From positions 1-64,000 of the forward strand of contig CABIYE010000012.1 of NCBI GenBank assembly GCA_902362865.1: a stretch of DNA of 64,000 nucleotides, in the 5' to 3' direction. Below, one piece after another: positions 50,790-59,661 of this stretch (positions are counted from its first letter, which is position 1; the number at the start of each line of letters is the position of its first letter). The translations under genes and the position numbers were made by a program. The stretch comes from Clostridiaceae bacterium (lineage in GTDB: Bacteria; Bacillota; Clostridia; Lachnospirales; Lachnospiraceae). The notes under the pieces were generated by a model. It was given only the letters and a program-made list of their open reading frames with translations, did not search any database and was not told where the DNA came from.

Positions 50790-51620
50790 CTATCTTTGCT
50801 GGATCTCTTCTAGATACGGTATCTCAATCGGATCAATGGGATCCATCGGGTTCTCCGACTGTCCTTTAATCTTACGGCTGTGGCGCTTCAATAATTCCCC
50901 GCCCTTGTTGTAAAACCAGAAAGAGTAGGTCAATATTTTATTCATCTTTCCCATCTTGTCCTTCGCCGTCTTACCATAAATTGTACCACCCGCTTCAATT
51001 CCCGTCTTATTCCTGATTACGGAAATAAGTTCCGTCTCACAAGTCACATATTCCGGCAGAATCGTATATCCCTTGCCAATACAATCCGGTCTGTGGGAAT
51101 CACTTCCGCCAATGCCTACCTTCTGGTATTTTTTTGTAAGCTTCCGGGCTCCTTCGTTTGATTCTGCCGATTCACAGGCATTAAACGCCTCAATAAAATC
51201 AAAACGCTTAATAATCTCCGGTGACTTAAAATATTTTTTCGTATTCGTAAAACTTAAATACTTCTCACCACATGGGTGTGCCGGTCCCAAAATTCCGCCA
51301 TGACGGTGCACAAAATCAATCAAAATCTGTACCGGAAGTCCCCGAAGCTCCAAAAGCCGCATCCGAACCCCTTCCGGCATAATACAGATAATATGCCCCG
51401 CATCTGCCGTGTCATACTCAATCCCTTTCAGGACAACAAAATCCTCATGTGCCTTACCTTTCATCGTATTTTTCCAATGACGGTAGCCGTTATACGTATC
51501 ATGATCTGTAATAAGCATACCGTCAAAACCTTCTTCTTTCAGTTTTGTAATATATTCATCCAGACTTACTTTGCTGTCAATGGATCCTTCCTTTACATGA
51601 CAATGCATATCCAGCTTCAC
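50790..51620 (-). CDS. PHP domain phosphoesterase
   Basis: About 276 residues. The PHP metal-binding motifs are visible: HCHV near the start, LITDHDTYNGY, the HRHGGILGPAHPCGE segment and GGSDSHRPDC. PHP proteins hydrolyse phosphoesters in nucleotide or histidinol phosphate metabolism; the specific role here is unknown. GTG at 51620 is preferred, with GGAGG seven bases upstream. The C-terminus is basic and could contact nucleic acid. Confidence 0.82.
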   Translation of the reverse strand: MKLDMHCHVKEGSIDSKVSLDEYITKLKEEGFDGMLITDHDTYNGYRHWKNTMKGKAHEDFVVLKGIEYDTADAGHIICIMPEGVRMRLLELRGLPVQILIDFVHRHGGILGPAHPCGEKYLSFTNTKKYFKSPEIIKRFDFIEAFNACESAESNEGARKLTKKYQKVGIGGSDSHRPDCIGKGYTILPEYVTCETELISVIRNKTGIEAGGTIYGKTAKDKMGKMNKILTYSFWFYNKGGELLKRHSRKIKGQSENPMDPIDPIEIPYLEEIQQR

Positions 51621-51696
51621 AGGCAAGCCTCCTCCCCGATTTTGTGTTCGTTGCTATATAAACATTATATCACAAAACGGTTAAATTACAATAACC

Positions 51697-51888
51697 TCAT
51701 CTTTCCAGAACATGCTGTACATCTGTCATCTGCCGAAAGCAACTATCTATAACTGCTATACAGAGGAGGCAAAGGAGCATGCATACAATTCCCGGAATTT
51801 CCAAATCAGTAAAGCCAAATAAAAATCCAATAATCAACAGCAATATAAAACTAACAATTATCAGTGCAATTCTTCCTATTTTATGCAT
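51697..51888 (-). CDS. small two-helix membrane protein
   Basis: 63 residues: two hydrophobic helices (about 6-25 and 31-49) joined by FTDLEIPG, and a short charged tail. A G-rich site precedes the ATG. It follows the 33-residue frame by 13 bases, suggesting a joint transcript. Function unknown. Confidence 0.5.
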   Translation of the reverse strand: MHKIGRIALIIVSFILLLIIGFLFGFTDLEIPGIVCMLLCLLCIAVIDSCFRQMTDVQHVLER

Positions 51889-51901
51889 TTTAAAACCCCC
51901 T

Positions 51902-52003
51902 TTAATCTCTCAGATATTCCCTGTAATCTTCTTCACTGGAAAATAACATATAGCTGCCATCTACGTATCCCATATATCCTGCCTGTGTAAAATATCCCTT
52001 CAT
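51902..52003 (-). CDS. 33-residue conserved-looking small protein
   Basis: A complete frame too short for most gene callers: M-K-G-Y-F-T-Q-A-G-Y-M-G-Y-V-D-G, then SYMLFSSEEDYREYLRD and stop. GGAGGG lies eight bases before the ATG. The GYxGYV-G-YMLF-S-E-Y-EYL pattern resembles a small protein type I recall from other Lachnospiraceae. Glycine/tyrosine-rich first half, acidic helix-like second half. No known function. Confidence 0.6.
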   Translation of the reverse strand: MKGYFTQAGYMGYVDGSYMLFSSEEDYREYLRD

Positions 52004-52029
52004 TTATCCGTCCCTCCATTTTGAAAAAA

Positions 52030-52082
52030 AGTAATAAAAAATAGAACCCGGTTCCGGGATTCCTCCCTAACCTGGTTCTATT
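52030..52082 (-). terminator. intrinsic terminator after the DUF4203-like gene
   Basis: Arms AATAGAACC (52040-52048) and GGTTCTATT (52074-52082) with extra inner C-G pairs, then a T-rich tail on the minus strand. Confidence 0.7.
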
Positions 52083-52119
52083 ATCTTTCACTTTCTGTCC
52101 CAAAATACGGACTTATAAA

Positions 52120-52869
52120 TTATTCTTCTAAAATTTTTATATCGTCATCCGTGTCTTCATCGGAACTGTCCTCTTCCATCTCTTCATCGTCCTCTAATAA
52201 ATGCCTTGCCTTCTCCACTTCTGTTTCCATAGAAGCATTTTTTTTGAATTTCTCTGAGTAAACGCGCTCTTTCTTACTGACTTCTCTGGATTTCATCATA
52301 AACTGTATCACCAATCCGAGCAGCACAAGCACTGCACAGACTGCCATCATAATCCACGGATTATCCTCAAAAGGTGTCATCCTGACAATTGCAGCACCAG
52401 CCGTTATTCCTCCCCACACAGCGGACAAAATAATAACCATCGGTTTCCAGAATATTGCAGTAATAATCGCAAGCACCAGTCCAATTCCCAGACAAATAAG
52501 GAGCATAACTATCGAATCGGAAAGAACAAATGTCTCTCCAATAGAAATGCTGATTACCAACGCCCAGAAAAACAAACCTATCCTATAGAAAATACCAAAC
52601 AAAACAGCAAGCACTATGCTGCAGGCAAGTATCACGCCGGCGACGGCTGCTCCCGAGACTTCTGCTGCAAGCACAACCACGACACCAACAACCGCTCCAA
52701 ACACAATTCCTGACACAACCGCAAACAGCCGGTATATCTTCACTCCAAAAAAACATATGATTAACCCGATTACAGCCGTAACAGCCAGTACAATCAACAA
52801 CTGTTGCTCAGAAATCTGCGGAATCCCACCATCAGACAACTGTTTTATACTTGTCATAATTTCTTCCAT
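52120..52869 (-). CDS. DUF4203-like (TMEM198-type) membrane protein
   Basis: About 249 residues with seven predicted membrane helices (Gly/Ala/Val-rich, GIVFGAVVGVVVVLAAEV) and a cytoplasmic acidic tail (DDEEMEEDSSDEDTDDD). This layout matches DUF4203/TMEM198 proteins, whose bacterial function is unknown. AAAGG lies eight bases before the ATG at 52869. It appears to be a single-gene unit. Confidence 0.7.
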   Translation of the reverse strand: MEEIMTSIKQLSDGGIPQISEQQLLIVLAVTAVIGLIICFFGVKIYRLFAVVSGIVFGAVVGVVVVLAAEVSGAAVAGVILACSIVLAVLFGIFYRIGLFFWALVISISIGETFVLSDSIVMLLICLGIGLVLAIITAIFWKPMVIILSAVWGGITAGAAIVRMTPFEDNPWIMMAVCAVLVLLGLVIQFMMKSREVSKKERVYSEKFKKNASMETEVEKARHLLEDDEEMEEDSSDEDTDDDIKILEE

Positions 52870-52946
52870 ATTCATCACCTTTCGTACCCTTCAAACATAT
52901 TGTTAATTCATTATAGCAGAAATGTTTGATAAATGCAAAAGAACAG

Positions 52947-52992
52947 TAAGAATGGGCATCAATTTTATTCAACTGACACCCACCCTTACTCT
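52947..52992 (-). terminator. long hairpin ending an unassigned transcription unit
   Basis: About 20 paired bases including several G-U pairs (AGTAAG...CTTACT outer pairs), six-base loop, then GTTCTTTTGC on the minus strand. It lies right after the last frame of the region 52999-53250. Confidence 0.6.
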
Positions 52993-52998
52993 GATGAT

Positions 52999-53250
52999 TC
53001 AATCATTCTTTCTTACCTCTTTCTCCTGTTTTCCTACAGGCGGTAATTTTTCTTGTACTGATTATCCTTAATTTCATCTTCTGGCTTTACACCTTCTGTC
53101 ATAACCTTCACGATACTGCATTCTCTGCTGTCTCCGTTACTCTGACTTCGGATATTTACCTTCCTCAACTTCCTTAAATCTAATCAGGATTTCTAGTTTA
53201 ATTGTTTGGCGGTCTATACCTTCCTTTCTTAAACTATTTTTGATAATAAA
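52999..53250 (-). pseudogene. possible decayed coding region or small RNA unit
   Basis: Within the 590 bases between the DUF4203-like and DUF6465-like genes, the minus strand carries protein-like stretches in three phases with no single start-to-stop gene: FIIKNSLRKEGIDRQTIKLEILIRF and EVEEGKYPK (to 53137), then SRECSIVKVMTEGVKPED and NQYKKNYRL (to 53034), then PPVGKQEKEVRKND (to 52999). They would join with two frameshifts. The strand is purine-rich, which alone favours Lys/Glu-like translations, so a non-coding RNA is equally possible. A promoter and a terminator bracket the region. I recognise no family. Confidence 0.35.
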
Positions 53251-53318
53251 CTAATTCCAAACTTACTTTTTCTTGTTTTTTCTGTTTGTTTTCTTTTATT
53301 TATTATCTATGTCATTAT

Positions 53319-53345
53319 ATTACCACCGTTTTTCATATTTGTCAA
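53319..53345 (-). promoter_or_regulatory. candidate promoter of the unassigned unit
   Basis: Minus strand TTGACA near 53340-53345, with TAATAT at 17 and TATAAT at 20 bases spacing. The rest of 53250-53400 is very A/T-rich and shows no gene. Confidence 0.45.
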
Positions 53346-53407
53346 TATGTTTTTTAATTATTTTTATATTTTCTGGCAACTATTCAGCCATGCGGCAAAT
53401 AACGAAA

Positions 53408-53433
53408 AAGATTGCGCTCTCGCGCAATCTTCC
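53408..53433 (-). terminator. terminator after the DUF6465-like gene
   Basis: Perfect arms GATTGCGC and GCGCAATC with a four-base loop, then TTTTTCG on the minus strand. It closely matches the hairpin upstream of pheS. Confidence 0.85.
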
Positions 53434-53460
53434 TGCTGTTATGTCTTTCAATTATATATG

Positions 53461-53907
53461 TTATTGTTCCTGATACAGCACGACTGATCCTGCGTTTGTT
53501 CCGTTAATCACATAATAAACCGCATTCTCTTCAGGCTTGATATAAAGATCCATCGTCTTAATGTCTCCTACTTTCTTTCCTGATTTGGTCCATGCTTTCT
53601 TCACACTTGCAACAATCTCTTTCTCTTCCGTCTGCTTGCCATAGAATTCCACAAAAGCATTCACTTTCATTTCCTTCTTTACAGCGGCTCTCTTTACCGG
53701 CTCTTTCTTGGCAACGGGTTTCTTCTCAACCGTCTTCTTCTCTTCTGCAACTTTATCTTCCGTAACCTTCTCATCCACAGCCAGAGATGACACAGCCTGT
53801 TTCACTTCTTCAGCCTTCTTTTCAGCCTCTGCTTTCACTGCTGCCGCCGTCTCCTTCACAGCTGCTTCAACCTTCTTTGTTACATTATTTACTTTTTTCG
53901 TAGCCAT
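53461..53907 (-). CDS. Lys/Ala-rich DUF6465-like protein
   Basis: About 148 residues from the ATG at 53907 with AGGAG. The first 80 residues are a histone-H1-like Lys/Ala/Glu/Val region (TKKVEAAVKETAAAVKAEAEKK), followed by a compact C-terminal domain (VNAFVEFYGKQTEEKEIV and KTMDLYIKPEENAVYYVING). I associate this layout with DUF6465 proteins of Lachnospiraceae, function unknown. It could bind DNA or RNA through its basic tail, which is inference. Single gene with its own terminator. Confidence 0.72.
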   Translation of the reverse strand: MATKKVNNVTKKVEAAVKETAAAVKAEAEKKAEEVKQAVSSLAVDEKVTEDKVAEEKKTVEKKPVAKKEPVKRAAVKKEMKVNAFVEFYGKQTEEKEIVASVKKAWTKSGKKVGDIKTMDLYIKPEENAVYYVINGTNAGSVVLYQEQ

Positions 53908-54007
53908 TCTAACTCCTCCTACTACCTTCAAAACCTGTTTTTCGTAGTCGTGACTTTAACAGTGTTACTTGTTAATTATATCACAATTTTTTTAAATTGC
54001 AATCAGA

Positions 54008-54688
54008 TTATGAACCAGAGGGAAGATAGGGTCTTAAAACCCCCGCCACATTGCTGATCGGCATGGTCTGCAGCCAGACCTTACCAGGGCCGCTGATGAC
54101 CGTATTAAAGAGTCCTTCTCCGCCAAATAACATATTTTTCACACCGGGAACATTTTTAATTTCCATGGTACAGGTTGTCTCCATCGCTGCAAGATGGCCG
54201 GTATCTACCACAATCTGCTGACCGGGCTGAAGCTCATACTGCACCACATGCCCATCAAACTCAGCAAATACGATTCCCTGCCCACTTATTTTCTGCATGA
54301 TAAATCCCTCTCCTCCAAATAATCCGGATGAGAATTTTTTATTGAAAAATACAGATATCTGAACTCCCGCTTCTCCGGCAAGAAACGCACTCTTCTGGAA
54401 AATCATTTCCCTTCCCGGGGTGATTTCAAACGCCTCGATGGAACCCGGAAAACTGGACGCAAATGCAATCATCCCATTCCCGCCCTGAGCAGTGTAAATA
54501 TTCTGGAACATCCGCTCGCCGGCAAACATTCTTCCGAACGCCTTGCCAAGTCCGCCGTTCGTCGTTGTCTCCATCAACATATTCGGAGACATCCATGCCA
54601 TACCGCCGCCTTCCGTAATCATCCTTTCGCCGCCTTCCAGGTAGCATACCACTACCGGCAAGGTCTCTCCCTGTATCTTATACCTCAT
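54008..54688 (-). CDS. AIM24/TIGR00266 family protein
   Basis: 226 residues, nearly all beta structure with glycine-rich turns: MRYKIQGETLPVVVCYLEGGERMITEGGGMAWMSPN, FSGFHRG-like FASSFPGSIEAFEI, and GGEGFIMQKISGQGIVFAEF. The family (AIM24-like, double-stranded beta helix) is widespread in bacteria without a clear enzymatic role. Good ribosome site. Single gene next to the PurF homologue. Confidence 0.88.
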   Translation of the reverse strand: MRYKIQGETLPVVVCYLEGGERMITEGGGMAWMSPNMLMETTTNGGLGKAFGRMFAGERMFQNIYTAQGGNGMIAFASSFPGSIEAFEITPGREMIFQKSAFLAGEAGVQISVFFNKKFSSGLFGGEGFIMQKISGQGIVFAEFDGHVVQYELQPGQQIVVDTGHLAAMETTCTMEIKNVPGVKNMLFGGEGLFNTVISGPGKVWLQTMPISNVAGVLRPYLPSGS

Positions 54689-54720
54689 ACGACACCTCTT
54701 TCTCTCTCATTTTCCTTATT

Positions 54721-56133
54721 TTACTCTTTTCCGTCAAAGCAATACGTACACACTTTACATGGCTCAATGCCAATTGACGCCAGCAGGTCATCCAAACGGT
54801 GGTACCTGAGTGTCGTAAAATTCTGCTGCCTGCGTATTGCCTCAATCATCTCTGCATAACGACAACTGCACGGATTTGCATAATCATCCAGCACCTCCTG
54901 TGGACACTCATCTCCTTCACGCTCCTTAATAATCCTCCTGGTAATCAGATCAAGCTCTGATTTAGAACGTGAAAAATTCAAATATTTACATCCATATAAA
55001 ATTGGAGGGCATGCCGGGCGGACATGTACTTCTTTGGCACCGCTCTGATATAGAAATTCTGTCGTCTCCCGGAGCTGCGTCCCACGGACAATCGAATCAT
55101 CTATCAACAGAAGCTTCTTATCCTCAATCAATGCATGTACCGGAATCAGTTTCATTCTGGCAATCAGATTCCTCTGGCTTTGGTTTGTCGGCATGAAAGA
55201 CCTGGGCCAGGTAGGCGTATATTTAATAAACGGTCTTGCATATGGGATTCCCGATTCATTTGCATAACCAATCGCATGAGCAATGCCAGAATCCGGCACA
55301 CCGGCAACTACATCCGGATGAACGCTGTCCCCGTCTCTTTTCGCCAGCATACTTCCGCACCGATAACGCATCTCTTCCACATTGACTCCCTCATAGGAAG
55401 AAGTCGGATAACCATAATATACCCACAGGAAGGAACAGATTTTCATCTCTTCCCGGGGAGCACTCACCGTCTCTACCCCTTCCGGCGTAATGAATACAAC
55501 CTCTCCCGCTCCCAGCTCCTTATAATCCGTGTAGCCAAGATTAATATAGGCAAAACTCTCAAAAGATGCACAGAAAGCGTCCTTTTTCCTTCCTATTACC
55601 AGCGGAGTCCTTCCATAACGGTCTCTTGCGGCATACAGTCCTTCTGCAGTCATAAGAAGCATCGTCATAGAGCCATCTATAATATCCTGTACATACCGGA
55701 TTCCTTCCACAATGCTGTCTTTCTTGCAAATCAAAGAAGCCACAAGCTCCGTCGCATTAATCTGTCCGCTGCTCATTTCCTGAAAATGCGCATTTCCATT
55801 ATTATATACGATGTCCAGAAGTTCTTTCATGTTATTAATCTTTCCGACTGTTGTAATCGCAAAGCTGCCCAGATGAGACTGAATCAGCAATGGCTGCGGC
55901 TCATAATCCGAAATACAGCCAATTCCCAGATTCCCCTTCATCTCTTCTACGTCCCGTTCAAACTTGGTCCGGAAGGGGGAGTTCTGTATGTTATGGATTG
56001 CTCTGTTAAATCCATCCTCTCCATGTGTCGCCATCCCACCTCTTCTGGTTCCAAGATGAGAATGATAATCTACTCCATAAAACAATTCTAACGTACAGTC
56101 CGTCTTTGATGCAACGCCAAAAAAGCCACCCAT
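54721..56133 (-). CDS. amidophosphoribosyltransferase homologue lacking the N-terminal catalytic Cys
   Basis: 470 residues in the PurF layout: N-terminal glutaminase (Ntn) domain (YGVDYHSHLGTRRGGMATH, GNLGIGCISDYEPQP) and C-terminal phosphoribosyltransferase domain with the PRPP loop LLIDDSIVRGTQLRET. Iron-sulfur-type cysteines are present (ANPCSCRY and CKVCTYCF). True PurF begins Met-Cys-Gly, with Cys as nucleophile after Met removal; here the frame begins Met-Gly-Gly, so codon 2 is GGT. Glutamine hydrolysis should therefore be lost, although the rest of the domain is well kept. It may use ammonia or have another role. No other purine genes are nearby. Confidence 0.85.
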   Translation of the reverse strand: MGGFFGVASKTDCTLELFYGVDYHSHLGTRRGGMATHGEDGFNRAIHNIQNSPFRTKFERDVEEMKGNLGIGCISDYEPQPLLIQSHLGSFAITTVGKINNMKELLDIVYNNGNAHFQEMSSGQINATELVASLICKKDSIVEGIRYVQDIIDGSMTMLLMTAEGLYAARDRYGRTPLVIGRKKDAFCASFESFAYINLGYTDYKELGAGEVVFITPEGVETVSAPREEMKICSFLWVYYGYPTSSYEGVNVEEMRYRCGSMLAKRDGDSVHPDVVAGVPDSGIAHAIGYANESGIPYARPFIKYTPTWPRSFMPTNQSQRNLIARMKLIPVHALIEDKKLLLIDDSIVRGTQLRETTEFLYQSGAKEVHVRPACPPILYGCKYLNFSRSKSELDLITRRIIKEREGDECPQEVLDDYANPCSCRYAEMIEAIRRQQNFTTLRYHRLDDLLASIGIEPCKVCTYCFDGKE

Positions 56134-56155
56134 TTTTTAATCTCCTTTTTCTATT

Positions 56156-56779
56156 CTATCTCTTACTACGGTAAATTGCTTCCAACGTATCCACAACTCC
56201 GTTTACCCCAAGAAGACTTGCATTAAAAAGCATCTGGTGAGCCTCAATACTGCCCCAGGCACGTCCCGTATGTGCTTCATAATACAGCTTTCTCTCCTTG
56301 TCCGTCTTTTTTATCTTATCCCATGCCTGTTTCTCCGTCAACTTATAAATTCTCATAATCCGCCGGATCCGGTCTTCTTTGTACGCATAGATAAACGCAT
56401 TGATACAATTGCTGTAATCGCCAACAATATAGTCCGCACATCTTCCCACAATGACGCAGGAGCTTCTCTGTGCAAGCTTCTCAATAATTGCAGTCTGGCA
56501 GCGGAACACTTGGTCGCTTAAGGGTTCACCCATTTCCTGGCCGCTCATAAATGCAGTATAATCACCAAGATTTACCACATAAGCCGACAAAAATCTTCCC
56601 AGTATCGTCTCGTCAACATTCTGCGCTGTCTCCGCACTGATTCCAAGCTCATTTGCCGCCATTCGAATCAAATTATAATCATAAAGAGGAATATCCAGCC
56701 GTTCTGCCAGCCGATTCCCTATCTCATGTCCGCCGCTTCCAAATTGTCTTCCAATCGTAATAATCGTATTCTTCGTCAT
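56156..56779 (-). CDS. cytidylate kinase-like protein
   Basis: About 207 residues. P-loop IGRQFGSGGHEIGNRLAERL, then DIPLYDYNLI and a lid-like region (RIRRIMRIYKLTEKQAWDKIKKTDKERKLYYE). This is the AAK_16/cytidylate_kin2 group, common in gut Firmicutes; its substrate is not established. ATG at 56779 has GGAGGAGA nine bases before it. It precedes the PurF homologue by 22 bases, so they are probably co-transcribed. Confidence 0.85.
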   Translation of the reverse strand: MTKNTIITIGRQFGSGGHEIGNRLAERLDIPLYDYNLIRMAANELGISAETAQNVDETILGRFLSAYVVNLGDYTAFMSGQEMGEPLSDQVFRCQTAIIEKLAQRSSCVIVGRCADYIVGDYSNCINAFIYAYKEDRIRRIMRIYKLTEKQAWDKIKKTDKERKLYYEAHTGRAWGSIEAHQMLFNASLLGVNGVVDTLEAIYRSKR

Positions 56780-56859
56780 ACAAATCACTCTCCTCCGCGA
56801 AAAAATTTTTGCTATTAACTATCTATATTATACCTTCCTTTCTCCATATAAGCAAACAT

Positions 56860-59661
56860 TTATGAAATCCGCCATTGTGCCTTGCTTCCTTTCTTAGTCT
56901 TCGTTACGACAAGCTGCCTGTCAATGCTTTCCGCAAGTTCCGCCACATGAGATATGATGCCAATCATCCTCCCGTTTCCCGCCAACTGTGCAAGTACACG
57001 AATTGCCTGTTCTCTTGCATATTCATCCAAAGAACCGAATCCTTCGTCCACAAACATGGTGTTCAACCGGATTCCGCCTGACATACTCTGGATTACATCT
57101 GCAAGTCCCAGTGCCATAGCAAGCGCCGCCATGAAAGACTCGCCGCCCGAAAGCGTCTTTACATCTCTCACCGTTCCGGTTACCATACTGTATACATCCA
57201 AATCAAGACCTGCATTTCCTCTCCCGCCCAGCGCATCCAGTGCACGGCAGCGGAGCTGGAACTGATTTCCCGTCATTTCAGCCAATCGCCGGTTCGCGTG
57301 CTGGATTACCTGACGGAAATACTGCCGTTGGACATAAGATTCAAAATCTATCTTGGCGCTTCCCGCCAGATTTCCATTAGCAGTCTGATTTAGATTCTGC
57401 AAAAGAGCATATTGTTCCTGCAGCGTCTCTGTCTCTCTGTAAATCTGCTCCAGCCGTTCCCGTACATTCCGATTGTTTTCTCTCTGCCTGTACAATTGCT
57501 TCTGCTGAAGCTCTATCTCTTCCTTTTGATGCCAAAGCAGACGTTTTTCTGCCTCCATCTCTTCTGTAGCGGTCGGCTCTCTTCCCTCTGCTTCTTTTTC
57601 AAGGGTCTGCCATCTTGCCGTCTCACGGATTTTCTGCTCTTTGAACCTCTCGCACCACTGCTTTAATTCTTCTTGTTCCTCTTCCTTTAAAAGCCCTGCA
57701 TGATATGTTTTTTCAGAAAGAAAGCCCGCTTCTTTCCATCCTTCTTCATATTCTTTTTGTGCCTTCTCAGCATAAATTTCTATCTCGTCTTTCTGCTTCT
57801 TTTTCGCTCTCTGTTCTCCTTTTCTTACATGAATACCTGCCTGCAGGGCAGCCAGACTTTCTTCCACTTCACGCCGGACCTCTTCCCAATCGGTTTGTCC
57901 GGCACACGCCCGGAATTCCTCCCAGCGCCGCACTTCTTCCTCAATCTCTTGCATCTGCCTGGAATACTCGCTACCTGCATTCTCCAGAACAGCTACTCTT
58001 CCTTTCAGATTCTCTAAGAGAGATTCTTCCGATAAATCAAAAGCTTCTCCCAAAATCCGCTTTCCTTCATCCTGCAGCCGTTCTTCCTGCACTTTACATT
58101 CCTGCCGCTTTAAAACAAAAGCATTCTGAAGCGTATCTTTTTCCTTCTCTCTTTTATCTCGTTCCTTCCTGGCTGCCCGCACATCCTGCTGAGACGGTGC
58201 ATCGCCGGAAACCTGCGCCGGGGCAGGATGCCGCAGAGAACCGCATACCGGACAGGGCCGCGCTTCTTCCAATTCCAATGCCAGAATTCCCGCCTGTTCT
58301 TTCAAAAAAGCATCATTAAGCCGAAAGTATTCCGCATCCGCCTCCCGGTACTGCCTGTCTGACTCCAGAAGCTCTGTATACGCCTGTTTTTGCTGCTTTT
58401 CTTTTCTGACATACTCCATCAAATTCTCTTTCAGGCTTCTCAACCCGGCAAGATTCTCCTTCACCTTGTCGTTCTCTTTTTGATACTCCACTGCCAGACA
58501 TATCTTCGCCAAAAGCTTTTCTTTTTCTTCCTTCTCCTTCTCTTTCTGTACAAGCCATTTCTGAAGTTCCTCTAATTCTCGTTGAAGCGCGCGCCTGCTT
58601 TGCGCCACCTCCAAAGCCGCCTGCTCTTTACGCCGTACCTTCTCGGCACGTTCTCCAAGACTCAGCCGTTTTTCTTTCTCTTCGCACAGTCTCTGCTGCT
58701 CTGCTAATTCCTCTATCCGCTTCCTTGCATCCGCAAGTTTCTCGAATAAAAGATTATTCTCTCTTGCAAGCGCCAGTTTCCGATTTATCCGGTCAGACTT
58801 TTCCTGAATCAGTCCGGCTGTTTTTATACAAGCGCTTTCCCCCGCCCGAATTTCCTGCTCCATTTCTTCTATGATTTCCAGAATTTCCTCTGTGCCGGAC
58901 GCTTCTTCTATCCGCTTTTCGTATTCCGGATCCACTGCCTGAGCCGGATTTTCTTCCTCTTCCGAGTTTACCGCAGAACCGGCAAATCCCACGGTCTTTG
59001 GATATAACAGATGACTAAGTTCCCTTTCTTTCGCTTTCTGCCCGTCCGCCAACTCTCCATACATGCTTTTCGCTCTCTCCTTAAGCTGTCTTTGCATTCT
59101 GGAAAATACCTGCGTATCAAATAATCTGGAAAAAATTTCTTTACGTTCATCAGATTTTGCAAGCAAAAGCCGCAGGAATTCTCCCTGGGCAATCATTGCG
59201 GTCTGCGTAAACTGCGAAGCGTCCAATCCTATGATTTCCACAATCTTCCGGTTCGTCTCCTGTTTCTTTCCCATAAATTCCGTACCATCCGGCAGATAGA
59301 GCGCAACCCTGGATTTTTCAACCACTTTTTTAACACTGCCATCTCTGCCTCTGCGCTTACTTTCTCTTTCATATTCCGGGCTTCGGACAATCCGGTAAAT
59401 ACGATCCTTATATTCAAATTCCAGTTCTACATATGTTTCTGTATGCAAATCGGCATATTGGCTGCGCATCATATTTCCATCCCGCCTGCCTCCACTGGTC
59501 TGATCATAAAGCGCATACATAATAGCATCAAATATGGTAGTCTTACCAGAGCCCGTATCTCCGGTTATCAGGAAAACACCCTTCCCTGCTTTCTCAAAAT
59601 CTATCCGCTCTCTACCGGCATAAGAACCAAATGCAGACATAGTCAGGGTTATCGGTCTCAT
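56860..59661 (-). CDS. sbcC: exonuclease subunit SbcC (SMC-like ATPase)
   Basis: 933 residues: N-terminal ATPase half with Walker A GDTGSGKTTIFDAIMYALY, long coiled coils on both sides of a zinc hook (RPCPVCGSLRHP, near residue 465), and C-terminal half with signature LSGGESFMAALAMALGLADV and Walker B FVDEGFGSLD. With SbcD it forms the Mre11-Rad50-type nuclease that cleaves hairpins and protein-blocked DNA ends. It overlaps sbcD by four bases. Confidence 0.95.
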   Translation of the reverse strand: MRPITLTMSAFGSYAGRERIDFEKAGKGVFLITGDTGSGKTTIFDAIMYALYDQTSGGRRDGNMMRSQYADLHTETYVELEFEYKDRIYRIVRSPEYERESKRRGRDGSVKKVVEKSRVALYLPDGTEFMGKKQETNRKIVEIIGLDASQFTQTAMIAQGEFLRLLLAKSDERKEIFSRLFDTQVFSRMQRQLKERAKSMYGELADGQKAKERELSHLLYPKTVGFAGSAVNSEEEENPAQAVDPEYEKRIEEASGTEEILEIIEEMEQEIRAGESACIKTAGLIQEKSDRINRKLALARENNLLFEKLADARKRIEELAEQQRLCEEKEKRLSLGERAEKVRRKEQAALEVAQSRRALQRELEELQKWLVQKEKEKEEKEKLLAKICLAVEYQKENDKVKENLAGLRSLKENLMEYVRKEKQQKQAYTELLESDRQYREADAEYFRLNDAFLKEQAGILALELEEARPCPVCGSLRHPAPAQVSGDAPSQQDVRAARKERDKREKEKDTLQNAFVLKRQECKVQEERLQDEGKRILGEAFDLSEESLLENLKGRVAVLENAGSEYSRQMQEIEEEVRRWEEFRACAGQTDWEEVRREVEESLAALQAGIHVRKGEQRAKKKQKDEIEIYAEKAQKEYEEGWKEAGFLSEKTYHAGLLKEEEQEELKQWCERFKEQKIRETARWQTLEKEAEGREPTATEEMEAEKRLLWHQKEEIELQQKQLYRQRENNRNVRERLEQIYRETETLQEQYALLQNLNQTANGNLAGSAKIDFESYVQRQYFRQVIQHANRRLAEMTGNQFQLRCRALDALGGRGNAGLDLDVYSMVTGTVRDVKTLSGGESFMAALAMALGLADVIQSMSGGIRLNTMFVDEGFGSLDEYAREQAIRVLAQLAGNGRMIGIISHVAELAESIDRQLVVTKTKKGSKAQWRIS

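Noticed and set aside
55135..56091. 318-codon plus-strand open frame
   Set aside because: Antisense to the PurF homologue, with no motifs and no ribosome site.
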